A stretch of 64,000 nt of DNA from Strigamia acuminata (taxonomy: Eukaryota > Arthropoda > Chilopoda > Geophilomorpha > Linotaeniidae): the NCBI GenBank assembly GCA_949358305.1, contig OX442314.1, positions 61,761,369-61,825,368 on the forward strand. Reading direction: 5' to 3'. A model generated the notes under the pieces. That model did not search any database. It was not told the origin of the DNA and saw only the letters and a list, made by a program, of their open reading frames with translations. Within the stretch, counting starts at the first letter, position 1; every line of letters begins with the position of its first letter. The position numbers were made by a program, and so were the translations under genes. Below are positions 51,601 through 63,280 of this stretch, piece after piece.

Positions 51601-54600
51601 AGAAGTGGCTACTGCTACGTCGGAATCTTTATTTATGGATGTAGACACAACTTGTCTTGAAATAGCCACTAGTCATAGTGGCGGAGTAGAGGAAAATCTG
51701 CAAGAAATGACAGAACAATTAAAAAATCTGACATTATTTCCACACAAGTGCTACACGAAGAAATTCTGTAGACTCCGCCGACTCAACAGAGTCATAGGTG
51801 GTAATAATTTGCACAATATTACTTTAGGTAATAATAAAGATGATCCTCGAATGAAGATCACAATTGGTGGGCTCACCTACAACGCGCTCATGGATACAGG
51901 AGCATCTCAATGTTACATTGGGGAACAACTCTTGTCTGAAACTCAGGCTTTGCCAGAATTTCTGCAAGAAGCTCCCAGAAACATGTTGGTTAACGCTGTA
52001 GGCGTAGCACACAAGCCTGTCGGACAAATAACTTTGTGCGTGCAATGGGCTGATGAACTTACACCAATAAATTTCATCGTTTTAGCAAAACGAGTTTGTG
52101 GCTTGATACTTGGTCACAATTTCATGCGCAGACAGAAAATTAGTCCGCATCCACATTTACAAGAGTTCTCTTGTGCAGATAAACCCAATTGGTCCGCCCC
52201 TTATGAGTCGGAAGAAGCCAATTTTGCCCTCGCCCCGTTAAATCGAATTACTTTCGATTATTTAGGACTGTCGTCCACTCTAAACTCAATTGAGTTAACA
52301 GACACTCCTGTGTTGACTTGGGATGAGAAATTAGTTGAGGAGAGCGACTGCACTCCAGAGCAAAGACTAGCACTTCGCGAAGTGGTTAACTCGATACCGA
52401 ATGTATTTCGTGATCAAGTTGGGTGCACTAACGTGACCCAACATCGTATTAAGTTCAAGGAAGGGCATTCATTGCCCAAAATGCAGTATAGAATGTATAA
52501 CCCGGCCAAGAGAGCCATTATGACCAAACTAGCTGCAGAACTTGAACAGGATGGACTGATTGAAAAGGCCAAAGGGCCATTTATAAGTCATCCAGTCATC
52601 GTTGCGAAGCCTGACGGCTCGTATAGGATGTGTATTGACTACCGGTGGCTGAATGCCATCACCGAAGTCGAAGTAATACAAATGCCGAGTATTGACCTTT
52701 TGTTGCATAATACCGGTCCGGCAAAGTATTTTACGTCTATTGACCTTGTCAAAGGTTACTACCAAGTCGAAATGTGTAAGGAAGATCGTCCAAAAACGGC
52801 GTTTTATACGCCAAACGGCCCTTATCAATTTGTGTGAATGCCATTCGGCCTTTGCAATGCGCCTTGTACTTTCCAACGTCTGATGGAAGGCATTTTAGGT
52901 TCAGCTTTACAAGACTACGCGTTAGTTTATTTGGATGACGTAATTGTGTATTCAGATAATTGGGATGATCATCTCAAACATGTTCGAGATGTTTTGGAAA
53001 GGCTTAACCAAGCCAACATGACAATAAATAAAGCGAAATCTCGTTTTGGGCGTACAGAATTAAAATTCTTGGGCCACTGGATTAAACCCGAAGGTCTCTT
53101 CGGTGATCCCGATAAAATATCGGCGATCATGAAATTTCCCACCCCCACGTGTGCTAAAGACATTCAGCGCTTTCACGGCATGACTAACTTCTTCAGGAAG
53201 TTTGTTCCAAATCACGGAACTATTGCCGCACCATACACACGTATGATGAATGAGAAAACTCCATTTGAATGGGGAGATGAGCAGACAGAAGCTTTTAATA
53301 AAATTAAAGAGCTACTTTGTGGTGACAATTGTCTACACAAACCAGATATGACTTTACCATTTGTTGTCATGACTGACGCTTCACATGAAGGCTTAGGAGC
53401 TGTCCTTTGCCAAGACGTCGATATATTCGATGAAAAGAAGCAGAAAAACATTTCTGTACCCAGACCTGTAGCTTATGCAAGCAGAGTTTTACGTGGAGCG
53501 GAGAAGCGTTATACAACGCCAGAACTCGAATGTCTCGCAGTCGTGTGGGCTATTGATCGATTTAAACCATATCTCGAATATGGTACATTCACTTTAGAGT
53601 CAGATGCAGAAGCACTGAAATGGTTGATGCGAACGCCTGAACCATCTGGGAAATTTGGCCGTTGGGCCTTAAGAATCCAATGTGGAAATTTTAAAATTGT
53701 TTTTCGAAAAGGTGCTGCTAACCAAGTTGCAGATGCACTTTCTAGAGCCCCACTAACAGAGGAAGACATTCCTCTTCGTGACCATGTGGAACCTGTTGAG
53801 ATTAAACAATATTGGCCTGAGTGGGACGGAAATCCTTCTGTTTCATTAAATCGTGCCCCGGAGAAACGAGAATATTTGGCTAGTGTACGTTCCTATTTTT
53901 CAGAAAATTCTAAAGAATGTTCTGAAGAAAAGGAGGGGGAGGAAGTACAAGAAACCTTGTACAGTGCGTTGACTGAAGTACTTAAAGAAGTCCCTCCTAC
54001 AAGGAGAGAAATAATAGATGCTCAGTTACTAGATATTGAATGCAAACGCATTCGAGAATATTTATTGAATGACAAGGTTGTTGGGATACCACAATCCGAA
54101 ATAAAAGAATGGAAAAACAAAGTCAAAAACTATTGTTTAGACAGAAAAGAAAAAGATGGTGATCAAATGATCATTTATTTTAACCCTTCGTTCGAAGAGG
54201 AATTAAATGATTCGGGAAACGGCTTTAAAGCCGTTGTACCCAGTTCACTCGTAAAACGAGTACTCTTCGCTTGTCATGGCCACCCCCTAAGCGGTCACGC
54301 TGGGATGAGTAAGACATTGGAGAAAACACGTTTAATATATTTCTGGCCTGGTATGAGTAGAAGTGTCAGGAACTACGTCAAAAGCTGCACGCACTGTGCT
54401 CAGTACAAACCTATTCAACAGAAAAGGCACGCAGCTCCGTACACACCACACAACATGACCAATCCTTGGGAATGCATTAGTATGGACTTGATGGGCCCAA
54501 AACCCGCGGGAAGGTCCCAAAACCAATATATTTTTGTCATTATTGACAATTGTACCAAATTCGTTGAAATTAAGGCTTTGACAAAAGCCACGAGCGCTAA

Positions 54601-55765
54601 CTGCGTTCAAGAATTAAGATCTGTTACAAACAGATGGGGACACCCCAAAAAGATTGTGAGCGATAACGGAAAACAATTTGTTTCCGATATTTACAATGAG
54701 TATTGCGATATGTACAACATTCGCCCGTCTCATACAAGCACGTATCATGCCCAGGCGAACCCGACAGAGCGAGCCAATAGAGATATAAAGACGATGCTGG
54801 CTGTGTACACAGATGTGCACACGCAATGGCCACGATATTTAGACGAATTCGCGTTCGCGATGAGAAATAATGTCTCAGCGGCAACGGGCTCAAGCCCGAT
54901 GTTACTGAACACGGGACGAATCGTAACATTACCTTTCGACCCAAGGATTATCAAACATGCCAATCCATTTGACAAAGAAAATCCAGAAAAATATGTCAGA
55001 GTACTATTGGATGTATTGCGCAGATCGCATCAAGAGATGCATCGCAGAATTCAATTGAATTTTGAACGACATAGGAAAATACACGAACAAAAGTTCGTAA
55101 TTACGGAGTTTGAAGTTGGAGATTTAGTTTGGAAACAAACTCACATTCTCTCGTGCGCAGATAAAAATATTTCTGCTGGTTTCGCAGAGAAGAGAGATGG
55201 TCCGTGGGAAATTACTAAAGTACTTCCTGGCGGAGCGTATAAATTACGCAAATTAGCTGATGGTTCGATTGAAAAATCAGTAAATATTAAAGCGTTGTAT
55301 CCCTATACTCCGTCGTACCCGATTGAGACTTGGAAAATAGGACAAAAGTCCGCCTCTTACTCGCCTCAAGAAAATCCTAAATGGATGGACGAAAGTAATC
55401 AACTTCCGGATGCTGAGAAAATGGAATTAATTCCTGAAACTTCCTCAGAAACTCCAATGGAATTATCCGACTCAACTTCAGGGCAGATTGACAAATCTGC
55501 GCCCACAAAGTCTAAACATAGACATAGACAACGCTTAACTGCTATAGAAAAAAAAGCGGCGTTAAAAAGAGGCGAAGTTCCAAAGAAACCGCCTCGAAAA
55601 CTCCGCAAACCCCAACCGATAGTTCCACGAACTAGCACTCGTCCACGACGAGAACGAAAACCAAATCCTAAATATGCAGATGAAAATTTCGTGCGAAACA
55701 TCACTGCAGTATTTAAAAAACCATACCAACAACGAGGAAAAGCCTCAAAGTTCTGTTGGAATTGA
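51561..55765 (+). pseudogene. pol: Gypsy-3 Pol polyprotein, interrupted by one in-frame TGA
   Basis: Pol in the -1 frame. The protease is ALMDTGASQCY (near 51890). The RT starts well, then meets TGA at 52835-52837 between PYQFV and MPFGLCNAPCTFQ, where related elements have Arg. The frame resumes at once without loss and carries YLDDVIVYS, RNase H (MTDASHEGLGAVL), and an integrase with HPLSGHAGMSK...CTHCAQYK and catalytic residues in SMDLMGP, SDNGKQF and NPTERANRD. A GPW module (KRDGPWEITK) and a basic tail end at 55765. The change is consistent with a CGA-to-TGA transition at a CpG. Apart from it, every domain is intact. Read-through is possible but would be unusual at this site. Confidence 0.93.
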
Positions 55766-56210
55766 TAAGTTTTATTCAAAACTTGAAGACTGTAATTATT
55801 TACATGTCTGACAGGTGTAGTGATTTATAATCTCAACACCGGGGGACAAGATATTACGATATTTATCGAAATTTATATTAAAATATGAATTTGTTGCGAT
55901 GAATTAAATATTCGATAGAATATTTTAATTTTTTGGTTGTATTTACATGTATTTTAGCTAAAATACAGAGAATTACTTTGAAAAGTGATGTTCTCGCCTC
56001 TTCACGAGGATACGAGATTTACGAGGTGTGATTAAACCTCGAACCCGATAATTAATAGGGAATAAAAGTCCCAGGGTTCATTGCACAAAAAACACTTCGT
56101 TAAACACGTGGATACCAGTGACTTCGTCCCTTCGTCTCCTCTTCACTTTTTCGACTTGAGAATTTCGACGCTAATTCATTTAGCCAACTGCAAACACGAA
56201 ACTTCCAACA
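55766..56210 (+). other. Gypsy-3 region between pol and the ORF3 intron
   Basis: Non-coding. Holds the CCGGGGGA box and a pyrimidine-rich stretch at 56120-56150 (TCGTCCCTTCGTCTCCTCTT) that could be a transcription start region for an ORF3 mRNA. Otherwise nothing recognised. Confidence 0.45.
55839..55846 (+). promoter_or_regulatory. CCGGGGGA box after pol
   Basis: One of three CCGGGGGA boxes in Gypsy-3: after gag (51572), here after pol, and at the polypurine tract (59065). Could be a second (central-like) plus-strand primer site. Inference only. Confidence 0.3.
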
Positions 56211-56815
56211 GTAAGTAGTTTCGTTATTTTTCTTTGACCAAAGAATTGAAAATTGTTCGCAACAATTGATAAATTATCGGCGTCCCGATAAAAGTTAAAA
56301 AATTCGCGTGTAGTATAAGCGTGAATCGGCATTAAATCACTCTGGAAGTTTAACTATTCAGTCGAATAGTTGAGTTAAATATTAATAATGAATTATTAAG
56401 ATTTAAGTATGTAGGCACTAATTATTTAAATCAAGTCGCGGTCGAGGCTTGCATAAATTATTTGGCGATGAATTTTCGATGTAAGATATTTATTAGACTA
56501 AGTATTAATTAATTAATGCGAAAAGTTATCTTTGATACTCGGAAGATGGATTAAATAGTTTACAAAATTAAGGGGATTTTTTCTTTTGAAAAATCAACAA
56601 GTTGCGATTTTTCGATGAAAATCTTTGCCGGCGAGTCCATTCTCGTGTCATAAACACAAGGGGAGTGTGACTCATTAGTGTCACGTGTTAGGGGTTATAA
56701 ATAACTCGAGTTGTGTATTTTTCGTTGCGAACAATACGTTTTAATTCTTTGGACTCAAGGAATGATTATTTAGTGTGGAATTATTTTTAATAAAATAATT
56801 TATTTGCGTCTGCAG
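56211..56815 (+). other. candidate intron upstream of ORF3
   Basis: A GTAAGTAG donor at 56211 and a TTTGCGTCTGCAG acceptor ending at 56815, directly before the ORF3 ATG, define a 605-nt A/T-rich intron. Splicing would place ORF3 as the first ORF of a short mRNA. The 5' exon is not known. Confidence 0.45.
56696..56703 (+). promoter_or_regulatory. possible internal TATA box for ORF3
   Basis: TATAAATA about 115 bp upstream of the ORF3 ATG. It is an alternative to the splicing model for ORF3 expression. No strong initiator seen. Confidence 0.35.
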
Positions 56816-58333
56816 ATGGGAAGCGGTAAACACCGTTCGAAACGGAGTCATCGACGACACCGTCATGAAAGCTCTAGCTCGTCCACCTCGTCTAGTGACG
56901 AGCAACGCCGTTCAGCGGAACGTGCATATTTGAGGGCCCAACCGATACCGACGGCGCCCGCCTCGATGTACGCCCTGACGCCGTTGCAACTCGCAACGCT
57001 TAATTGGCTGAGCGTCCATCCGGACGGATTTCCGCTTGACTTAAATGCGATGATGCAGGCCCCGTCCACTTCTGCACAGCCAACCGTTTATGAGTCGGCA
57101 CAATTGGCCCCGATGGCCCAAGTGGCGTATCCACCCGCGAACATTATCAACGTCCCGTTGGCCCCGCATTCACCCGAATTCCGGCCGCCAACTGCAAGCG
57201 TGGCGCCAACCGTCGCCAACACGTCGAATGCGGCTGCACCGACTGTGACGGGACAATCAGCGTCTGTTACGCATCTTCCTGCTGGTGCTGAGTCTTCTGC
57301 ATCAGAATACGGATGGAATGAGCCGCCGCCGGGCGCTTTGCGTTATTCGGAGCCTGTTTCTCGCAACCGCGAGTACCGAGCGGCCAATAAGGCACGAAAG
57401 AAGGATGAGAAGGCCCGCCTGCGCAAGGAGCAGTGCGAACGAGACATGGCAGCCGGAATACCTCACGATAACATCGTGACGGACCAGGCAACAGAGACGA
57501 TCTGCCCCTTTTGCGTCGGTTGTGGGTGGTGCTGCGGTGCATCCGCAGGTTCCTCATTAATGAGATGTCCCAACTGTCGAGGAAGGAAAACGCGACCGCG
57601 TTCGGAGCCGTGGCGCAAGGAGGTTCAGCCCCACGTGGTGAAAGGCATTAAGCCTAACGAGAAGCGATGTTGGGCTCACTGCCCCAAGTGCCGATTGTTT
57701 CTAAACAGCCGCGGCGAGGCTGTATACATCGACCCGCGCTTCCTCACCTGGACGCGTGCTGAAGCCAACGCCGGCGTAAGAGTCGAACTCCTTCGACAGT
57801 CACCGCCGCCGTCCGAGGACTCCGAAGTTTCGACTGAAACTGTCCAGGCCGCCGACAGCGTTGGAAGCGAGGTCGTGGAAGAATTCGTTCGACCAAGAAC
57901 GATGTCGCGCGGACGAGGCTGTCTGACGCTCGACCGAGCGAGAGAAATTGCCAAGGTTCAACGAACCAATATCTTGGCACGAGGGCGAGCTCGTAAGCTT
58001 CAACAGGCCGTAGAAGCACCGTCCAAACCCGTGGAGGATCCTCCAGCGGCCGTGACCGACGTATCTAGCGCCCCTCCAGCGTCTAAGTCTGAGACTTCGG
58101 ACGACGCACAGTTTGAGGACGCCGAGGAGCTGCTTTCCGTCGTCGATTTCGTGGCGGAGTTGCTCGAGGATCTGCCGTTCCCACCTCCGAGCCCAGAGGA
58201 AATGGAAGCTTCCGTAGAAGCCGTGTTTTCTGCCGCCTCGACTGAAGCGACGGAAGAATCCGATTTTCTGACTTCTGCTGAAGTCGAGAAGAAGGAAGAG
58301 AAAGTTTCGACTGACGTCGAAAAGAAGGATTAA
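56816..58333 (+). CDS. Gypsy-3 ORF3: accessory zinc-binding protein, function unknown
   Basis: 505 residues from the ATG at 56816. The N-terminus is very basic then Ser-rich (KHRSKRSHRRHRHESSSSS), SR-like. A Pro/Ala-rich middle follows. At about 183-207 is a basic segment EYRAANKARKKDEKARLRK. At about 229-252 is the Cys motif CPFCVGCGWCCG, 9 more residues, then CPNCRG, and a further Cys group CWAHCPKC near 284. After that come RAEANAGVRVELLRQ, an RGRG segment and a long acidic tail. CPxCxGxG(Y/W) and the second CxNC pair match the Gypsy-2 ORF3, as does the YRA..KD basic motif, but in reversed order. No signal peptide, furin site or membrane span is seen, so it is not Env. G/C content is higher than in the surrounding A/T-rich sequence. 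A nuclear or RNA-binding function is a guess. Confidence 0.82.
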   Translation: MGSGKHRSKRSHRRHRHESSSSSTSSSDEQRRSAERAYLRAQPIPTAPASMYALTPLQLATLNWLSVHPDGFPLDLNAMMQAPSTSAQPTVYESAQLAPMAQVAYPPANIINVPLAPHSPEFRPPTASVAPTVANTSNAAAPTVTGQSASVTHLPAGAESSASEYGWNEPPPGALRYSEPVSRNREYRAANKARKKDEKARLRKEQCERDMAAGIPHDNIVTDQATETICPFCVGCGWCCGASAGSSLMRCPNCRGRKTRPRSEPWRKEVQPHVVKGIKPNEKRCWAHCPKCRLFLNSRGEAVYIDPRFLTWTRAEANAGVRVELLRQSPPPSEDSEVSTETVQAADSVGSEVVEEFVRPRTMSRGRGCLTLDRAREIAKVQRTNILARGRARKLQQAVEAPSKPVEDPPAAVTDVSSAPPASKSETSDDAQFEDAEELLSVVDFVAELLEDLPFPPPSPEEMEASVEAVFSAASTEATEESDFLTSAEVEKKEEKVSTDVEKKD

Positions 58334-59062
58334 AAAGGGACAAAATTAACATTCGTTATTTTTTTCTGAGTGGAAATATTTTTTGACTAAAAATATTCCA
58401 AGTGTTTTGTTGTGTTTGCGATTTTTCCAGTATTCTCATGAGTAGTGTGTTCAAGTTTTTATTTAAAATTAGAACTAATTATTTAAATATTCTAACGAAT
58501 ATAGTTGATTAAAAATTGGATTCAATTTAATTGTTCTTTCTGAATTCAATTTGATTTTGTTTGAACTAATCATATTAATATATGTTTGTTTGATTTATTT
58601 GCAAATTTCATAATCACTTGTGGAAATTTTGTGTTTATTTTGCTTTGATCGAAGTATTAAAGAATTTCAAGTTGAAATTCGATAATTTTTATGACAGTCG
58701 TAATAAAAATTAGTAGTTTAGATTTTCAATAAATAACGTTGCATAAGTTTATTTTTTATTGATTATCTTATTGATTAATAAGCTATGAATAAGTTTATTT
58801 GACGGAGAAACAAAATTTCTATCGAAATTTGTATTTTCTCGAACATGTATCCATGTTCGGACGAGTTCATTTCCGTCGCTTAGCAACCGGGAGTTGCGCA
58901 GTGCAGAGAAGCCGATTAGTCTAATCGGGTGACGAAGTTTCTGAAAGAAATAACATGATTAAGTTAATAAAATACTTACCAAGTGGATTAATTCGATAGA
59001 ATTAGGTGAACATTCTTATCCATTAAGAATGACAATCGAGAGTTAGTAAACTCTATGCTTGT
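58334..59062 (+). other. Gypsy-3 3' untranslated region
   Basis: A/T-rich. Contains CGCTTAGCAACCGGGAGTTG near 58877, similar to CCTAGCAACCCGTGTTG in the leader at 48999. No coding region. Confidence 0.6.
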
Positions 59063-59074
59063 CACCGGGGGATG
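59063..59074 (+). promoter_or_regulatory. Gypsy-3 polypurine tract
   Basis: CACCGGGGGATG abuts the 3' LTR. Short but in the required position. Confidence 0.6.
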
Positions 59075-60824
59075 TGTGATGATTACAAATCGATAGTTAT
59101 CAATGTTCACCATAGATGGCGCTGTTTAACCAACGCGCGTATTTCAAACTCGGTTAAAACTAAAAAGTGTGATAAATAATTATTTAGACACGGTGAATAA
59201 AATATAACTATTTTATTCGATATAAATTAAGTATTAATTACTTGATGATGTTGATTCTATCGAATCAATATCCACTTTACTTACCTGTCGAAGGGAACCA
59301 ATCGGACCCTTCCGGACCCCAACTGGGCCCATCTGGACATAGTCATATATTAGGTCCGGACTAGTGACCCACGAATCCGCCGATTCATACGCTGATTGGC
59401 TGTCGCCAATCTAGTAGTTCTACAGAACTATATAAGCATCAGTTTTCACTTCCCCAAAGCTTGCTTGCTTGATAACTGAACTTGTATATTGTCTGTAGTT
59501 GAATTGTTATCGTTTGATTTCATTATTCTCTATCGACACATCAGGCCACCTCAGCTCTCCACAGATAGTATTCATTACTGTCTGTTATTGTTGTTGTAAG
59601 GCCTTTTCGGGAAGGCCAACTCCGGTAATAGACATGCATTTGCATGAAATGGCCCCGTAACGTTAGCCAGCTGTTCTACGGGACAGTAGGACTTCGTACG
59701 GTGGCTTAATATAACGGTCGTATACAGTACGACCTTGCTAAATGAAAGTAGGTCCCTCAGCTAACTGGCCACAGTCCGCTGCAGGATGGTTGTTGTAAAC
59801 AGCCCACGCAGGTTCCCGTCTTTTTACGATTGGTCCTTCCGCTCGTTAAAAGTCGGTAAAGGCCTAATGCACAGGTAACACGCCGGGTTGGTAGCCCGTG
59901 AGTAATATCTTCAGATGTTGCGATAAATAACTACCTGGATAATGGTAATCCAACGGCAGTGGCCAAATAATATTTTACCCGGTGCTCGATCTGCTGATCC
60001 CGTCATCGTAAGGCATGCTGGCGGATGGAGGAGTCAAATCCTCCCGCGATGGTTCTCCCGACCGTCGTGACGGTCCCCGCCCCATCGTACCCTCCGGGTT
60101 AGTAACCCGTGAACAGGAGTTGAACAACACTGTGCTAAACAAATTACTCGGGCATTGGTAATCCTGTATTGGCAATATCTTTTAAACCCGGTAAGTCCAT
60201 AGAAATGTTTACCTGGTGGTTGGTACCACCGATAGCGAGTTAAAGCACACAATTAAATACTCGGCGCCTGATCACGAGATCTTGTCGTCGTAAGGCATGC
60301 TGGCGGATGGAGTCTCAACAACTCCCGCGACGTTCTCTCAATTGTCGTGACGGTCCCCGCCCAATTAATATTTATATAACAATTCATTTGTTGTATTATT
60401 TTAATTACTTCACTTTATTCATTTGAAACAATGGAATATTCTGCCGAATATTCCTGTTTATGCGTAGGACTCTTCGCATATTTAGATAATCGATGCTGCG
60501 GACCAAATACGTCTCCGTAGCGATATTTGTGACGATGCCGCAAGTCAGCCGTATCCCTCTGGCTTCGCCCGGATCCTCAACCAGTTGATGCCGCCCGTTT
60601 ACACGCGTCAAGAACCCATCTTTGTTATTATTAATATTTAGTAATAAATATGTTATGTCACACTAAAACTGTAAGTTATTTCTACTTGATCACATATTCA
60701 TGTTTGTAAGGGCTTCCGTAGCTTATCTCGGTTAGGTTGTTGCTAAACTTAGCAACGTCTTGTATAAACCGAATTATCTATCTTAAAAGGACTAATAAAT
60801 TAGCCCAAAAGTAGAATCGTCACA
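59075..60824 (+). repeat. Gypsy-3 3' LTR
   Basis: 1,750 bp, matching 46540-48289 with one noticed difference. Followed by the AACA target duplication. Confidence 0.95.
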
Positions 60825-61306
60825 AACAAAGGAAACAAGATGGCCGCCACGGCAAAAACGTTTGGAAAACGTTCGTAAAACGCCGAAATTTTGCCTAAAA
60901 CTGTCCAAAAACGGCCCAAAACACTCGTATTTTTTAATAGAAAATTAAGTAAAATTTGAATTTTTCAATGGAAAAATTGAGAGAAATTTGAATTTGTGAC
61001 AAAAAATTGAGTTTTTCATTAAAATCTCATGAAAAAGATAAATCATGGAAAATCTACATTACGTTGCAATAAAGTCACCGTGAGGAATACGTCCTGGCCG
61101 AATATCTCGTGCATAATTTTCCCAGACGTGTGGATGACGTATAGTAGAAATTTTATTGTTAACTATAATTACTCAATTTGTTTAACGCTGTGCCTAACGT
61201 TTATATTTCTACCAGTCACTTTCGTGCACCATTGCACGAGATGACGTGCACATTACGTCTCACGTACGTCCGTTGTACGTTACTACTCAGGTATTAATTT
61301 ACGTAT
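60825..61306 (+). repeat. paralogous segment C, copy 2, middle part
   Basis: Resumes segment C (AACAAAGGAAACAAGATGGCC) after Gypsy-3, matches 40368-40846, and ends at ATTTACGTAT where the solo LTR begins. Confidence 0.85.
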
Positions 61307-62965
61307 TGTGACGATTCTACTTTTGGCTGATTTATTAGCCATTTTAAGAGATAAATCGGTCGGAACAAGACGTTGTTAAGACTAACAACAACCTAACCGA
61401 GATAAGCTACGAAATGTGCGCTAAATGAATAAAACAACGAAATGATATAAACTTACGGTTTTACTTGCTTGTTTCTACGAATACAAATGGTTCGGGGTTC
61501 TGGATACGTGTAAGCGGCGGCTACACTGGTTGAGGATCCGGGCGATGCACGAAGGGTACGGCTGACTTTGCGGCATCGTCACAAATAACGCTACGGAGAC
61601 GTATTTGGTCCGCAGCTCGAATATCTAATAATATGAAGAGTCCTTCGTATGGAAAGGAATATTCTGTAGAATATTCCAGGTCAAATAAATACAAAGTGAT
61701 TAGTGGAATACAACAAATGAATTGTTGTATAAATATTAATGGGGCGGGGACAGTCACGACAGTCGACAGGACCGTCGCGGGAGTTGTTGAGGCTCCATCC
61801 GCCAGCATGCCTTACGACGACAAGATCTCGTGATCAGGCGCCGAGTATTTGTTTGTACGCTTTTAGTCGCTATCGGTGGTACCAACCACCAAGTAAACAT
61901 TCCTATGGACTTGCCAATTACAGGATTACCAATACCTGGGTATTTTATTTAGCACAGTATTTGTAATACCGTTCACGGGATACCGACCCGGAGTGTACGA
62001 TGGGGCGGGGACCGTCACGACGGTTGAGGGAACCATCGCGGGAGGATTTGACTCCTCCATCCGCCAGCATGCCTTACGATGACGGGGTCATTAGACCGAG
62101 CACCGGGTAAAATATTAATCAGCCACTGCTGTTGGATTACCATTATCCAGGTAGTTATTTAACGCAACATCTTCACGGATATTGCTCACGGGCTACCAAC
62201 CCGGCGTGTTACCTGTGCATTAGGCCTTTACCGACTTTTAACGTGCGGAAGGACCGATCGCAGAAAGACAGGAACCTGCGAGGGCTATTTACAACAGCCA
62301 TCCTGCAGCGGACTGAGGCCAGTTAGCTGAGGGACCTACTTTCATTTAGCAAGGTCGTACTGTATACGACCGTTATATTAAGCCACCGTACGAAATCCTA
62401 CTGCCCCTTAGAGCAGCTGGCTAACGTTACGGGACCATTTGGTAACCGGAGTTAGTCTTCCCGAAATGACGCTACAACGACAATATCCAGTCGGATGAGA
62501 GTCGAGGGGGCCTGATGTGTCGGTAAGAAAGAGAGAAATCAAACGATAACCAACAATACATACAAACATACAGAAAACAAGCCAGCGGCCTGGTAGAAAA
62601 CCAGAGCTTATATAGTTCCTCAGAACAATCAGATTGGCGACAGCCAATCAGGTGCCTGGATCGACGGATTCGTGGATCACTAGTCCGGACCTAATAGAGA
62701 CCGGGGTTCGGACCTAATATGGAATTGGGTCCAGAAGGGTCCGATTGGTCCCCTTCAACAAGTAAATATAAAATATAATATTGATTCGGCAGAATCAATA
62801 TTTAAGTAAATAATACTTTATCATGTTTAATAAATAATTTATATTTATTCACGTCATTCCGACAATTAATTATAATTCTCGCAATTCATTCGAAAATGCG
62901 CGCTTTTAGTCAAATAGCGCCATCTGGCGGCAAATCGGAAATTATACGGTTTTATAACCGTCACA
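61307..62965 (-). mobile_element. solo LTR of an older Gypsy-3-family element, inverted
   Basis: About 1,659 bp, TGTGACGATTC...ACCGTCACA. It is the diverged reverse complement of the Gypsy-3 LTR; shared words include GCCAGCATGCCTTACGA (twice) and GGGGCGGGGAC. GTAT flanks both sides (61303-61306, 62966-62969), and segment C copy 1 has the single site at 40843. Internal region lost by LTR-LTR recombination. Confidence 0.92.
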
Positions 62966-63140
62966 GTATATATACAGCTGCATCCCCTTAACAGTCATTT
63001 AGTTTCTTCTAGACTAGACGTTTGGTATACAAACATTTTGTACATTATTTGGTTTAAATAATTATTACGATTACCAATATGAGTAATTGTATTAGTAATG
63101 TCAACGTTGTCCAGACGTTTTTGGACCGAGATGAAAGGGA
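62966..63140 (+). repeat. paralogous segment C, copy 2, right part
   Basis: Includes the TATA/Inr pair (TATATATA at 62967, TCATTT at about 62996) and the start of the small ORF at 63079 (ATGAGTAATTGTATTAG), which stops after 22 codons. Confidence 0.8.
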
Positions 63141-63150
63141 ATAATTAATT

Positions 63151-63233
63151 AATGTTTGTAATTTTATGTTTGTTTTTAGAAAACTTTAATTAATTAATTT
63201 TAATTTTTTAACAAACATAAAATTACAAACATT
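63151..63233. repeat. foldback with perfect 24-bp arms
   Basis: AATGTTTGTAATTTTATG(TTTGTT) at 63151-63174 is the exact reverse complement of 63210-63233, with a 35-bp A/T-rich loop. Probably a small MITE. It replaces the continuation of the paralogous ORF. Confidence 0.8.
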
Positions 63234-63280
63234 AAAATTACTTCTAAACAAAATTAAAAAATAAAAGTAAAAATTTTCAC

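Larger units (their letters stand above)
46540..60824 (+). mobile_element. Gypsy-3: full-length Ty3/gypsy retrotransposon with 1,750-bp LTRs and ORF3
   Basis: 14,285 bp. LTRs at 46540-48289 and 59075-60824 differ at one noticed position (A at 47770, G in the other). AACA flanks both ends (46536-46539, 60825-60828), and segment C copy 1 shows the unoccupied site at about 40368. The order is LTR, tRNA-Gln PBS, leader, gag, -1 frameshift signal, pol, ORF3, polypurine tract, LTR. One in-frame TGA interrupts the RT. It is a very recent insertion, probably immobile as it stands unless helped in trans. Confidence 0.96.

Noticed and set aside
52835-52837. TGA in pol as a programmed recoding stop
   Set aside because: It lies inside the RT fold rather than at a gene junction, and a CGA-to-TGA change explains it. 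Not wholly excluded.
56816-58333. ORF3 as an envelope gene
   Set aside because: No signal peptide, cleavage site, fusion peptide or membrane anchor. Cys motifs are of intracellular zinc type.
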